Source: Acidimicrobiales bacterium
GTDB taxonomy: Bacteria; Actinomycetota; Acidimicrobiia; Acidimicrobiales; JAUJNH01
DNA length: 64,000 nt
Reading direction: 5' to 3'
Assembly: GCA_030448245.1 (NCBI GenBank)
Contig: JAUJNH010000010.1
Span: forward strand, 1 to 64,000
Positions 7,037-15,678 of this stretch are shown here, piece after piece. Made by a program: the position numbers and the translations under genes. Positions within the stretch are counted from its first letter, which is position 1, and the number at the start of each line of letters is the position of its first letter. The notes beneath the pieces are model-generated. The model was not told where the DNA came from. It searched no databases and was given only the letters and a program-made list of their open reading frames with translations.

Positions 7037-8422
7037 ATGTCGACCGACGACAGCGGCCGGCCGTCCCTCGGCAGGTCGGAGGTGGTGCTCGCCGAGCGTC
7101 GCCTCAGCCTGCCACCGGTGCCCGAGAGCACCCGGCGGGCCCGGTCGCTCCTGCGCGAGGCGCTGGCCGACGCCGGTCGCGACGAGTGGCTCGACGATGC
7201 CGAGCTGGCCCTGAGCGAGGTGGTCACCAACGCCGCCCTGCACGCCCACACCGACGTCGAGGTCCACATCGAGGTGTGCCCCGAGGCGGTGTGCGTCGAG
7301 GTTCGCGACTTCGACCCGACGATGCCGGTGGCACGTGGCTACGGCACCGAGGCCACCACCGGGCGGGGCATGGGCCTGGTGTCGGCGGTCACCAGCCAGT
7401 GCGGGGTGCGCAGCCTGGGCGAAGCCGGGAAGGTGGTCTGGTTCTGCCTCGACGGTGATCGCGCCGCCCCCTCTCCCGACGAGCTCCTGGCCGCGTGGGA
7501 CGTGGCCGACTGGGAGGACGAGGACGACGCTCCGCCCGCGGTGGCGACCACCGAGATCGTCCTGCTGTCGATGCCGGCGACGCTGTGGCTGTCGGCTCGC
7601 CAGCACCACGACGCCATCATCCGCGAGCTCGGCTACCACCTCGCCCAGAACCCGGGTCCCGACGTGGACATCGCAGCCGCCGACCGGGCTCGCAGCAGGA
7701 TCTCGACCGCGCTCGTCACGGCGCTGGGTGAGTCGGGCGTGGCGGCGGCCACCCGCCCCGCTCCCGCCGGCCGCGAGCCGGCGACGCTGCCGGCGGCCAC
7801 CGAGCAGCTCGACCTGAAGGTGAGCGTGCCCCCCGACGACGGCTGGATGTTCGGCAGGATGCAGGACGTCCTCGACCACGCCGAAGCCCTGGCCGCCGAA
7901 GGGAGGCTGCTGGTGGCCCCCGCGCTTCCCGAGATCGTGGCCGTGCGCGACTGGGCGTGCGAGCAGGTCGTCGCTCAGCTGGGCGGAGCCCCACCGACCC
8001 CATGGGAGGGAGCCGCCCAGAGCCGCTTCGAGACCGAGGTGCGTGGCTCCGCCGCCCCCGTGGCCAACTGGGACACCGGGATCGTCACCGGCTCGGACCG
8101 CCCCGTGATCGCCGCCGACGACTCGAACCGGATCGTGGCGGTGAGCCGGCCCCTGGCCGACCTCCTCGGCTGGCCGGTCGACCGCCTGGTGGGGCGGCGG
8201 GTGGTGACCATCGTCCCCCCGGTCTTCCGTGAGGCACACGTGGCCGGCTTCAGCCGCCACCTGAGCACCGGCGAGACCCGCCTGCTGGGCGTCCCTCTCG
8301 AGCTTCCCGTCCTGGCCGCCGACGGGTCCGAGGTCGTGTGCGGCGTCCTGATCGAGCGAGCATCCGACAACCCGGGGCGGCCCGTGTACGTGGCCTGGAT
8401 CGACCCGCTCAACCGCCGTTAG
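7037..8422 (+). CDS. RsbW-like ATPase with middle regulatory domain and C-terminal PAS domain
   Basis: This 461-residue protein begins with an anti-sigma-type HATPase_c domain (residues about 10-140): ELALSEVVTNAALHAHTDV is the N box, and GYGTEATTGRGMGLV the G1/G2 region. A helical middle part follows (TEIVLLSMPATLWLSARQHHDAII...). The C-terminal 130 residues are a PAS domain (DRPVIAADDSNRIVAVSRPLADLLGW, VGRRVVTIVPP). This domain order suggests a sensor kinase or phosphatase partner in an RsbU/RsbW partner-switching pathway, with the PAS domain as input. The PP2C gene facing it overlaps its 3' end by 14 bp. Ligand and sigma-factor target are unknown. Confidence 0.75.
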   Translation: MSTDDSGRPSLGRSEVVLAERRLSLPPVPESTRRARSLLREALADAGRDEWLDDAELALSEVVTNAALHAHTDVEVHIEVCPEAVCVEVRDFDPTMPVARGYGTEATTGRGMGLVSAVTSQCGVRSLGEAGKVVWFCLDGDRAAPSPDELLAAWDVADWEDEDDAPPAVATTEIVLLSMPATLWLSARQHHDAIIRELGYHLAQNPGPDVDIAAADRARSRISTALVTALGESGVAAATRPAPAGREPATLPAATEQLDLKVSVPPDDGWMFGRMQDVLDHAEALAAEGRLLVAPALPEIVAVRDWACEQVVAQLGGAPPTPWEGAAQSRFETEVRGSAAPVANWDTGIVTGSDRPVIAADDSNRIVAVSRPLADLLGWPVDRLVGRRVVTIVPPVFREAHVAGFSRHLSTGETRLLGVPLELPVLAADGSEVVCGVLIERASDNPGRPVYVAWIDPLNRR

Positions 8423-9698
8423 CAGCCAGCGCTCTGCGTTCCGCTGGTGGGCCGTGCCAGGTGAGGATGAGCAGCGTGGCGTCGTCCTGGAGCACCCCGA
8501 GCTGGTGGGCAAGGATGGCGTGGCCCAGCAGCCGCATCGTCTCGGCGGGCTCCTGACCGGCGGCGAGCGCCCGGACGGTCATGTCACCGAGGCGGTCACG
8601 GCCGAACTCCTCGCCCTCCACCGATCGGGCCTCGACCACCCCGTCGCTGAAGAACAGCACGACGTCGTCAGGCTCGAGGGCCGTGGCGGCCATCTTCGGG
8701 TCGCCGCCGTCGTGCGAGTGGGAGAGGCCGATCGGGAGGGACACCTCCGCCACCAGGTCGATCCGGTGGCCGCGGCGGATCACCATCGGCGGGGGGTGGC
8801 CCGCGTTCAGCCAGCACAGCTGGCCGTTGGCGATGTCGAGAGTTGCCAGCTGGGCGGTGGCGAACTTCTCGTGGCCGAACTGCTGGGAGAGGATCTGGTC
8901 CATCTCCCGGTAGGTCTCGACCGGCCCGAGGTCGCGCCGCCGGCCGTGCCGGTAGGCGCTGACGGCCAGGTCGGCGATGCGGGCGGCCTCGAGGCCGTGG
9001 CCCACCGCGTCGATGATCACCACGTGGGCGGTGTTGTCGTTGACCGCGTAGTCGAAGGTGTCGCCGGCGATCTCGTACGCGGGCTCGACGATGCCGGAGA
9101 TCGTGAGGTTGCGGCCGGTGAAGGTGAGCGGCGGAAGCAACGACCACCGCATCTCGGCCGCCAGCGTCATGTCCTGGATCCGCCGGGTCCGGGTGATGCT
9201 GTCGCCGTAGTCGGCCTTGTTGGCGATCAGCTCGCCCACCAGGTTCGAGAAGGCGGCCAGCTGGCCGAGCAGCTGCCCGTCGGGTTCCTCGTCGAGGGCG
9301 TACGACACCGCGCCGATGCGCTCGGCGCTGTCCAGGAGCGGGAGCCACGCCGTGGCGCCGGCACCGTTCGAACCCTCGGCGGTGGTCGCTCCGGCCACGG
9401 TGACCGGGCGCTGGGTCCGGTAGGCCCGACCGGCGATCGTGCCGTCGATGCTCATCGGATCGGCAGGCCGGGCCCCCGGCGCCTGCAGGGGCACGAGGAG
9501 GCGCTGCTCCATGTCGGACAGGTAGATGGTGGTGTCGGCCGAGCCCAGCTTCGCGGCTTCGTTGGCGACCAACAGCGGGATGTCGTCGGGGTGGAGGCGC
9601 GAGCTGGACAGTGCCAACGAAGAGAAAGCGTGGCCCAGCGGAGCAGACGCCGCCGCTTCCACGGGATCGTCGACGGGAGGGGGAGACGGAATCGTCAC
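8409..9698 (-). CDS. SpoIIE/RsbU-type PP2C phosphatase with GAF-like sensor
   Basis: This protein of about 429 residues starts at a GTG (9698). An N-terminal GAF-like domain covers residues about 25-180 (IPLLVANEAAKLGSADTTIYL, ERIGAVSYALDEEPDG). The PP2C phosphatase domain follows (MRWSLLPPLTF, YEIAGDTFDYAVND, IIDAVGHGLEA, LNAGHPPPMV, LFFSDGVVEAR, DDATLLIL), with the metal-binding Asp residues in place. Such enzymes dephosphorylate anti-anti-sigma factors. The gene is convergent with the RsbW-like gene and the two 3' ends overlap, so mutual antisense effects are possible. The frame stays open far upstream, but conservation begins near 9698. Confidence 0.85.
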   Translation of the reverse strand: MTIPSPPPVDDPVEAAASAPLGHAFSSLALSSSRLHPDDIPLLVANEAAKLGSADTTIYLSDMEQRLLVPLQAPGARPADPMSIDGTIAGRAYRTQRPVTVAGATTAEGSNGAGATAWLPLLDSAERIGAVSYALDEEPDGQLLGQLAAFSNLVGELIANKADYGDSITRTRRIQDMTLAAEMRWSLLPPLTFTGRNLTISGIVEPAYEIAGDTFDYAVNDNTAHVVIIDAVGHGLEAARIADLAVSAYRHGRRRDLGPVETYREMDQILSQQFGHEKFATAQLATLDIANGQLCWLNAGHPPPMVIRRGHRIDLVAEVSLPIGLSHSHDGGDPKMAATALEPDDVVLFFSDGVVEARSVEGEEFGRDRLGDMTVRALAAGQEPAETMRLLGHAILAHQLGVLQDDATLLILTWHGPPAERRALAANGG

Positions 9699-9821
9699 GA
9701 GGAGGCAAGCGGCCGGCGCCCGATGGCGACGGCCGGGGAGGTGATCGTACCTCGCCGTCCCCCCGGAAAGCGCTGGGCTGTCACAACCAGGCAGGCTGGG
9801 CGGGGCGGGTAGGTTGGGGCG

Positions 9822-10985
9822 ATGACGGCCTTCGCTGCTGGGCTGTCTGAGAGCCCCGAGCTGGTCCAGGCGGTCCACGAGGCGGTGGCGCAGGTCCGGG
9901 AGCAGCTTGGTGGGGGCGACCCACCCGACCTGGTCCTGCTGTTCGTCACCACGCACCACCGGTCGCTGGTGCCCGAGGCCGCCAAGTTCGTGCGCGACGC
10001 CCTCCGCCCCGGCACCCTGCTCGGGTGTGCCGCCCCGTCGGTGGTCGGCGGCCGGCGCGAGGTGGAGGAGTCGCCGGGCGTGTCGCTGTGGGCCGGGCGG
10101 ACCGGCCCGGTGCGGCCGTTCCACCTGGAGGTCACGATGACCCCCGACGGTCCGACGATCACCGGCTGGCCCGACGAGATGGCCACGTCGTCGGGCATGG
10201 TCGTGCTGGCCGATCCGTTCAGCTTCCCCACGCCCGACTTCCTCGAGCGGGTCGACGAGGACCACCCGGGCCTCCCGCTCGTCGGCGGGATGGCGCTGGT
10301 GGGCGGCGAACCCGGCGACAACCGCCTGGTGCTCGACGACCAGGTGGTCGACGAGGGAGCCGTCGGCGCCCTTCTCGGCCCCGGCGTGCAGGTCACCACG
10401 GTCGTCTCGCAGGGGTGCCGGCCGGTGGGCTCGCCCTATGTCGTGACGCGGTCCGAGGACGGCGTCCTCTACGAGCTGGCGGGCCAGCCCCCGCTCGAGC
10501 GCCTGAAGAGCCTGGCGGCCACGGCCACCCAGGCCGAGCGGGCCCTGCTGAACCGCGGGGTCCACCTGGGCCTGGTGATCGACGAGCACAAGACCACGTT
10601 CGAGCGCGGCGACTTCCTCATCCGCAACGTGCTCGGCGGTGACGTCGCCACCGGGTCGATGCAGCTCGACGACGAGATCGAGGTCGGCACCACCGTCCAG
10701 TTCCAGGTGCGTGACGCCGGCTCGGCCGACGAGGACCTGCGCCACCTGATCCAGGGCCACTCGGCCGACACCGCCCTGCTGTTCACGTGCAACGGCCGCG
10801 GGCGCCGCCTGTTCCGCCAGCCCCACCACGACGCCACCGTCGTCTCGGACACCCTCAGCGACCCGCCGGTGGCCGGCATGTTCTGCGCCGGTGAGATCGG
10901 GCCGGTCGGAGGCCGCAACTTCCTCCACGGCTTCACGGCCTCGGTGGCCCTGCTGACCGCCACCCCCACGACCCCGGAGGGCTGA
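9822..10985 (+). CDS. FIST-domain sensory protein
   Basis: This 387-residue protein contains the FIST N domain (residues about 1-190: DLVLLFVTTHHRSLVPE, GTLLGCAAPSVVGG) and FIST C domain (about 190-380: VTTVVSQGCRPVG, DFLIRNVLGGD, ALLFTCNGRGRRLF, GMFCAGEIGPVGGRNFLHGFTA). FIST domains are thought to bind small ligands such as amino acids and are usually linked to histidine kinases, methyl-accepting proteins or PP2C regulators. Here it starts 124 bp from the oppositely oriented PP2C gene, which supports a place in the same signalling group. It has no membrane segment. Confidence 0.87.
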   Translation: MTAFAAGLSESPELVQAVHEAVAQVREQLGGGDPPDLVLLFVTTHHRSLVPEAAKFVRDALRPGTLLGCAAPSVVGGRREVEESPGVSLWAGRTGPVRPFHLEVTMTPDGPTITGWPDEMATSSGMVVLADPFSFPTPDFLERVDEDHPGLPLVGGMALVGGEPGDNRLVLDDQVVDEGAVGALLGPGVQVTTVVSQGCRPVGSPYVVTRSEDGVLYELAGQPPLERLKSLAATATQAERALLNRGVHLGLVIDEHKTTFERGDFLIRNVLGGDVATGSMQLDDEIEVGTTVQFQVRDAGSADEDLRHLIQGHSADTALLFTCNGRGRRLFRQPHHDATVVSDTLSDPPVAGMFCAGEIGPVGGRNFLHGFTASVALLTATPTTPEG

Positions 10986-11210
10986 GGGCGCACGGGCCAG
11001 GAGCACCGCTTGCTGCGAACGATGGTCGGGAGCATCGCGAGCGGCGAGGTCACCTCAGAGCGCCTACGAGGGGCCGCTGCGGTCGTCGGCGTCCGACCGG
11101 ACGCCGGTGTCAGCGGCTCAGCTGAAGTGCTCGAACAGCGGCATCTCCCCCCCTCGTCGCTCGTCGTGGGCAGCGGAGCCGGGCCGGGGTCCACATGGCG
11201 GTCGGTGGCC

Positions 11211-12749
11211 TCAGCCGTGACCGCCGGCCCTGGCGCGATGCTCCCGGGCCCGGCCGTACACGTCCTCGAAGGCCGCCACCCGCCCGTTCCAGGACAGCTC
11301 GGCCCGGGCGTGGGCCAGGGCGTTGGCTCCCCGCCGGGCCACCTGGTCGGGCTGCTCGGCCACCTCGACCAGCCCCGATGCCAGGTCCTCGACGTCGTCG
11401 GGCTCGACCAGCCACCCCGTCGGCCGCACCGGGTCGAGGTTGATCATCGACGGGAACCCGCCGCTGCGGGTGGCGAGCACCGGTCGGCCGACGGCCATCG
11501 CCTCGAGCGCGGTCTGGGCGAACGAGTCGTTGACCGATGGCATCACCAGCACGTCGGAGGCGGCCAGCCCGTCGGGCAGGTCGCCGTGGCCCCGCCATCC
11601 TGCGAAGAAGATGCCGTCCCCGCCGACCCGGCGGGCTGTGGTGACCGGGTGCTCGCCCTCCCACTCGCCGGGGTGGCCGCCCCACACCAGCAGGCTCAGC
11701 GGCCGGGCCGTGCGCCCCCGGGCCCGGGAAAAGGCGCGCACCAGCACGGGCACGCGCTTGGCAGCCGTGAACCGGCCGACGTAGATGAGCACGGTGGCGT
11801 CGCCGCGGGGCCCGACGAGGCGATCGAGGTCGTCCTCGGTGTAGGCCACCGATCCCGGCCCGCCCTGCTCGTCCCACCCGCGCGGGTCCTCGACCAGCCA
11901 GCGCCGCAGGCACGCGCGACGCTCTTCGGGGCTGAGCCGGCGGGGCCGGAAGCGTTCGGTGTCCACGCCGTTCGGGATCGCCGTCACCCGCTCGGGCGGC
12001 AGGCGCAGCAGTGGGCCGGCGGTGACCTGGTCGGCCGGCGAGACGGTGACGACGTGATCGGCCCGGGCTGCCTGGGCCCGCAGGTGGGCCAGCCAGTGCT
12101 CGCCGTGGCGCCACTGCGACCAGCGGGTGGTCTGCAGGATCTCGACCTGTGCGGCGTCGAGAGCCGGGGTGGGCCCCGGCCCCCCTCCCAAGGCCTCCGG
12201 CATGGTGGCCAGGCGCTGGCCCAGCGCCGCCGCCACCGCCATGCGCCGCTCGACCTCCTCGATGAACTTGATCTCGGTGCCGTGCAGGTGGGCGACGACG
12301 GGGACGTCGGGCCAGCGCCGGTGCGCAGCGTCGTGCTGGGGCGTCAGGTGGTGGAGGTGGAGGACGTCGGCTTCGCCGGCCCGGGCCTGGGCCAGTGGCC
12401 CCTCCCACACCTCGGCCAGACGATCGGCCCGGGCCGGGTCGACCGCAGCCAGCACGACGTCAGGGGCGTCCACCCGGTCCTCGTACGAGGGGTGCATCGG
12501 CACCGAGCCGTTGAAGGGGTCGGCTCCTGACCCGGCCGCATCGGCTGCCGCGGTGTAGTCGAGGTGACGGAGCGGGATGCCGTCGAAGAAGGTCGGTGCG
12601 TGCGTCCCCTCCCCTGGCCGCCCCAGCGAGCCGGCCACGAGCGAGACCGACCACCTCGCCTGCTGCAACGCCAGGGCGAGGTAGCGGGTGACCTGCGCCG
12701 ACCCTCCTCGCGGGAAGAACAGCAGCCCCATCACGACCCGGCCGCCCAC
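11211..12749 (-). CDS. Glycosyltransferase, GT4 family
   Basis: This protein of about 512 residues starts at a GTG (12749), 10 bp after the stop of the upstream PP2C gene. The N-terminal Rossmann half has the donor/acceptor loop MGLLFFPRGGSAQVTRYLA and LHLHHLTPQHDAA. The C-terminal half has the GT4 signature IPNGVDTERFRPRRL, YVGRFTAAKRVPVLV, FFAGWRGHGDLPD, VLVMPSVNDSFAQTALEAMAVG and ATRSGGFPSMI, including the E-x7-E retaining motif. It probably transfers a sugar from a nucleotide donor to a cell-surface or small-molecule acceptor. The substrate cannot be read from sequence. Co-transcription with a PP2C phosphatase is unusual for this family. Confidence 0.85.
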   Translation of the reverse strand: MGGRVVMGLLFFPRGGSAQVTRYLALALQQARWSVSLVAGSLGRPGEGTHAPTFFDGIPLRHLDYTAAADAAGSGADPFNGSVPMHPSYEDRVDAPDVVLAAVDPARADRLAEVWEGPLAQARAGEADVLHLHHLTPQHDAAHRRWPDVPVVAHLHGTEIKFIEEVERRMAVAAALGQRLATMPEALGGGPGPTPALDAAQVEILQTTRWSQWRHGEHWLAHLRAQAARADHVVTVSPADQVTAGPLLRLPPERVTAIPNGVDTERFRPRRLSPEERRACLRRWLVEDPRGWDEQGGPGSVAYTEDDLDRLVGPRGDATVLIYVGRFTAAKRVPVLVRAFSRARGRTARPLSLLVWGGHPGEWEGEHPVTTARRVGGDGIFFAGWRGHGDLPDGLAASDVLVMPSVNDSFAQTALEAMAVGRPVLATRSGGFPSMINLDPVRPTGWLVEPDDVEDLASGLVEVAEQPDQVARRGANALAHARAELSWNGRVAAFEDVYGRAREHRARAGGHG

Positions 12750-12759
12750 GGAAGCGACC

Positions 12760-13998
12760 CTAGGTGGCGCCGTCGGCCTCGCCAGCCGGGTCGCCGACCT
12801 GATCCACCGTGCCGTGCCAGTCGAACAGCAGGATGGTGGCGTCGTCACGCAGCTCGCTCTGCTGGTAGTCGAGCAGCGCGTGGACCAGGTGGCGGACGGC
12901 CTCGTGGGGCGCCTCCGCCTTTGTGGCCAGGAGGCCCGCCTCCAGCCGCGCCTCGCCGAAGTGCTCGCCGCCCTTCGAGGCCTCGAGCACGCCGTCGCTC
13001 AGCAGCACGAGCCGGTCGCCGGGGCTCAGGTCCAGCTCCTCGGCGGCGTAGATCGTGCCGGGGGCGACGCCGAGCGGGAACTGGGGTGTCAGCTCGACCT
13101 TCTCGATCCTGCCGCTGCGCAGCCGGTACGGCCACGGGTGCCCGGCGCTGAGCGCCACGGCGTCGCCGGTGGTGATGTCGACCTCGAGCGCCACGGCGGT
13201 GACGAAGGGCACCGTGTTCGTGGCCATCGAGCCGAACTGGCGGCGGATCGCGTCGTCGGCGGCTGCAAAGCGGTCGGTGAGGGTCCGGCCGGCTCGCCGG
13301 GCGTTCCGGATGGCAGTCACCGCCAGGGCCCCGAGCATCGACGCGTGGAGCCCGTGGCCCATGGCGTCGGTGGCGTACACCGAGGCCAGGCCCCGGTTCA
13401 CCACCCAGTCGTAGGAGTCGCCCCCCACGTCGTAGGCGGGGACCAGCTGGCCGGCCAGCGAGAACTCCGGGCAGCTGAACGCCCGCACCGGCTGGAGGCC
13501 CCACTGCACCTCGGCCTCCAGGCTCAGGGGCCGGGCCCGGCGGGCCTGCTCGAACAGGTCCGTGAAGCGCCCGGCCGCAAGCACGACGTAGCCGAGGATG
13601 CCTGCCGCCGTGGCCAGCCCGGTCACCGTCTCGGCGACGAGCGGCTGGGGCAGCACGACGCCGAGCACGCCGAGGCGCTCGTCGCGCACGCTGATCGGCA
13701 GGTAGACGTGGAGGCTGCCCGCCTCGGGCACCGTCACCGTCACCTGGGTGAGGTAGGCGTGGCCCGCATCGCTGGCGTCGATCCGGGCCCGCTCGCCCGC
13801 AACCAGTGGGTCACCGCTCCGGCTGCTGAGCGACCGCAGCTCGCCGAGGTCGTAGTCGGCGAGAAGGAGCTCGACCGACGCGGCGCCCACGGTCTCGGCC
13901 AGGAACTTGTCGAGCACGTCGACGAGGTGAGCGGGGAAGGCGGCGTTCAGCAGGGGCAGCAGCTCGCCGACCCGTTCCTGCAGCGACAACGTGCCCAC
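12760..13998 (-). CDS. SpoIIE/RsbU-type PP2C phosphatase with GAF-like domain (second copy)
   Basis: This protein of about 412 residues has an N-terminal GAF-like region (VGAASVELLLADYDLGEL, HVYLPISVRDERLGVLGVV) and a PP2C domain (EVQWGLQPVRAF, YDVGGDSYDWVVN, YATDAMGHGLHA, LSAGHPWPYRL, VLLSDGVLEA, DDATILLFDW). It is the second RsbU-type phosphatase within 4 kb and shares domain order with the one at 8409-9698. Start choice: a strong AAGGAGG (about 14001-14007) lies immediately before the GTG at 13998, so an in-frame TTG at 13989 is better spaced and may be the true start. The glycosyltransferase gene follows after 10 bp. Confidence 0.83.
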   Translation of the reverse strand: MGTLSLQERVGELLPLLNAAFPAHLVDVLDKFLAETVGAASVELLLADYDLGELRSLSSRSGDPLVAGERARIDASDAGHAYLTQVTVTVPEAGSLHVYLPISVRDERLGVLGVVLPQPLVAETVTGLATAAGILGYVVLAAGRFTDLFEQARRARPLSLEAEVQWGLQPVRAFSCPEFSLAGQLVPAYDVGGDSYDWVVNRGLASVYATDAMGHGLHASMLGALAVTAIRNARRAGRTLTDRFAAADDAIRRQFGSMATNTVPFVTAVALEVDITTGDAVALSAGHPWPYRLRSGRIEKVELTPQFPLGVAPGTIYAAEELDLSPGDRLVLLSDGVLEASKGGEHFGEARLEAGLLATKAEAPHEAVRHLVHALLDYQQSELRDDATILLFDWHGTVDQVGDPAGEADGAT

Positions 13999-14087
13999 CT
14001 CCTTCGCGGAAGCGCACGCTAGCTCTCCCGGTCGCCGGCTCACGGTGGGTCGGGGTTGCTCGGCGTCTCTGCCACACTGCTGCCGCC

Positions 14088-15674
14088 ATGTCCGAGGAGG
14101 TCCGCGCCACCAGCACCCGGTCCCATCCCACCTCGGCGCCCCTGGCCGCCGTCGACATCGGCACCAACTCGTTCCACCTGGTGGTGGCCCAGCCCACCTC
14201 GGACAGCCGGTTCGAGGTGATCGACAGGGAGAAGTCGATGGTGCGGCTCGGCTCCGGATCGGGCGACATGAAGCGCCTGGAGCCCGCGGCCATGGACCGA
14301 GGCATCGCCGCCCTCAAGCGGTTCCGCCAGATCGCCGAGAGCGCCGGCGCTTCGCTGCACGCCGTCGCCACCAGCGCCGTCCGCGAGGCCGAGAACCGCG
14401 ACGAGTTCCTCCACCGGGCCCGCGTCGAGGCCGGTGTCGAGGTCGAGGTCATCTCGGGGGCCGAGGAGGCCCGGCTGATCCATGTCGGCGTGCTCCAGAG
14501 CGTGTCGGGGCTCGACCGCCGCCACCTGCTCATCGACATCGGGGGCGGCAGCACCGAGTTCGTCCTGGGCGAGGGCCGCGAGATCCTCGAGGCGGTGAGC
14601 CTGAAGCTGGGGGCCATCCGCCTGACCGAGCGCTTCCTGCGCCGCGAGCCCCTGCGCAAGAAGGACGTGGCCGAGTGCCGCCGCTACGTCCGGGCCTACC
14701 TGACCCACCCCGTGCGCAGGGCCCGCAACCTCGGCTTCGAAGTAGCTGTCGGCAGCTCGGGGACGATCGCCAACCTGGCTGAGATGGTCAACGCGGCATG
14801 CGGCGGTGACCCGCTCAAGACCGTCAGCAACTTCACCTTCTCGGCCGACGAGCTGCAGGAGGTCGTGGGCCGGCTGGCCAAGGCCCCCACCGCGGCCGAG
14901 CGCCTGCACGTGCCCGGGATCGACGCCAAGCGGGCCGACATCATCCTGGGCGGCGCCATCATCCTGGAGCAGGCGTTCGCCGAGCTCGGCATCCGCGAGA
15001 TGACCGTGTCGGACCACGCCCTGCGGGAAGGGGTGCTGCTCGACGCCCTCGGCCGCCGGGAGCGGGTGTCACTCGGCCACCTCGAGGACCTCCGGCGCGA
15101 GAGCGTGCTCCACCTCGCCGCCATCTGTCCCGGTGAGCGCGCCCACTCCGAGCACGCCACCCGCCTCGCCCTCGAGCTGTTCGAGGCCACCCGGGTCTGG
15201 CACGGGCTCGACGACGAGTGCGAGGAGTGGCTGGAGGCGGCCGGGCTCCTGGCCAACGTCGGCCTGTTCGTGTCCCACGACCAGCACCACAAGCACTCGT
15301 ACTACGTCATCCGCAACTCGGACCTCCTGGTCGGCTTCACCGACCACGAGATCGAGGTCATCGCCCAGGTGGCCCGCTACCACCGCAAGAGCGCCCCCAA
15401 GGCCGGCCACCCCGAGTTTGCCCGCCTGCCCGAGCGCGACCAGCGGACGGTGCGGACGCTGGCCGGCATCCTCCGGGTGGCCTTCGCCCTCGACCGCACC
15501 CGCGCCGGCCTCGTCGAGAAGCTGTCGGTGCGGCCCGGGGCCCGTAGGCGGGAGCTCGAGGTCGTGGTGGCGGCCGGCGGGCGCGACGTCGACCTCGAGC
15601 TCTACACGGCCGAGACCCGCAAGGACCTCCTCGAGGAAGCCCTGGGTGCTTCGGTCAGCTTCGTCGTCGAGTGA
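14088..15674 (+). CDS. ppx: Ppx/GppA exopolyphosphatase with C-terminal HD-like domain
   Basis: This 528-residue protein has the sugar-kinase/Hsp70-like ATPase fold of the Ppx/GppA family: AAVDIGTNSFHLVVAQ (phosphate 1), DIGGGSTEFVLGEG (phosphate 2) and VGSSGTIANLAEM. The C-terminal third is an HD-type helical domain (HSEHATRLALELFE, EWLEAAGLLANVGLF, SHDQHHKHSYYVI). Long forms of this kind hydrolyse polyphosphate or pppGpp in the cytoplasm. The 90-bp gap to the divergent PP2C gene probably holds both promoters. The family assignment is firm. Polyphosphatase versus pppGpp phosphohydrolase activity is not decidable here. Confidence 0.92.
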   Translation: MSEEVRATSTRSHPTSAPLAAVDIGTNSFHLVVAQPTSDSRFEVIDREKSMVRLGSGSGDMKRLEPAAMDRGIAALKRFRQIAESAGASLHAVATSAVREAENRDEFLHRARVEAGVEVEVISGAEEARLIHVGVLQSVSGLDRRHLLIDIGGGSTEFVLGEGREILEAVSLKLGAIRLTERFLRREPLRKKDVAECRRYVRAYLTHPVRRARNLGFEVAVGSSGTIANLAEMVNAACGGDPLKTVSNFTFSADELQEVVGRLAKAPTAAERLHVPGIDAKRADIILGGAIILEQAFAELGIREMTVSDHALREGVLLDALGRRERVSLGHLEDLRRESVLHLAAICPGERAHSEHATRLALELFEATRVWHGLDDECEEWLEAAGLLANVGLFVSHDQHHKHSYYVIRNSDLLVGFTDHEIEVIAQVARYHRKSAPKAGHPEFARLPERDQRTVRTLAGILRVAFALDRTRAGLVEKLSVRPGARRRELEVVVAAGGRDVDLELYTAETRKDLLEEALGASVSFVVE

Positions 15675-15678
15675 TGCG

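Noticed and set aside
6542-8512. Minus-strand 656-codon open frame
   Set aside because: Rich in His, Gly, Gln and Arg with no domain, and antisense to the DksA-like and RsbW-like genes, which have clear family motifs. A GC-rich shadow frame.
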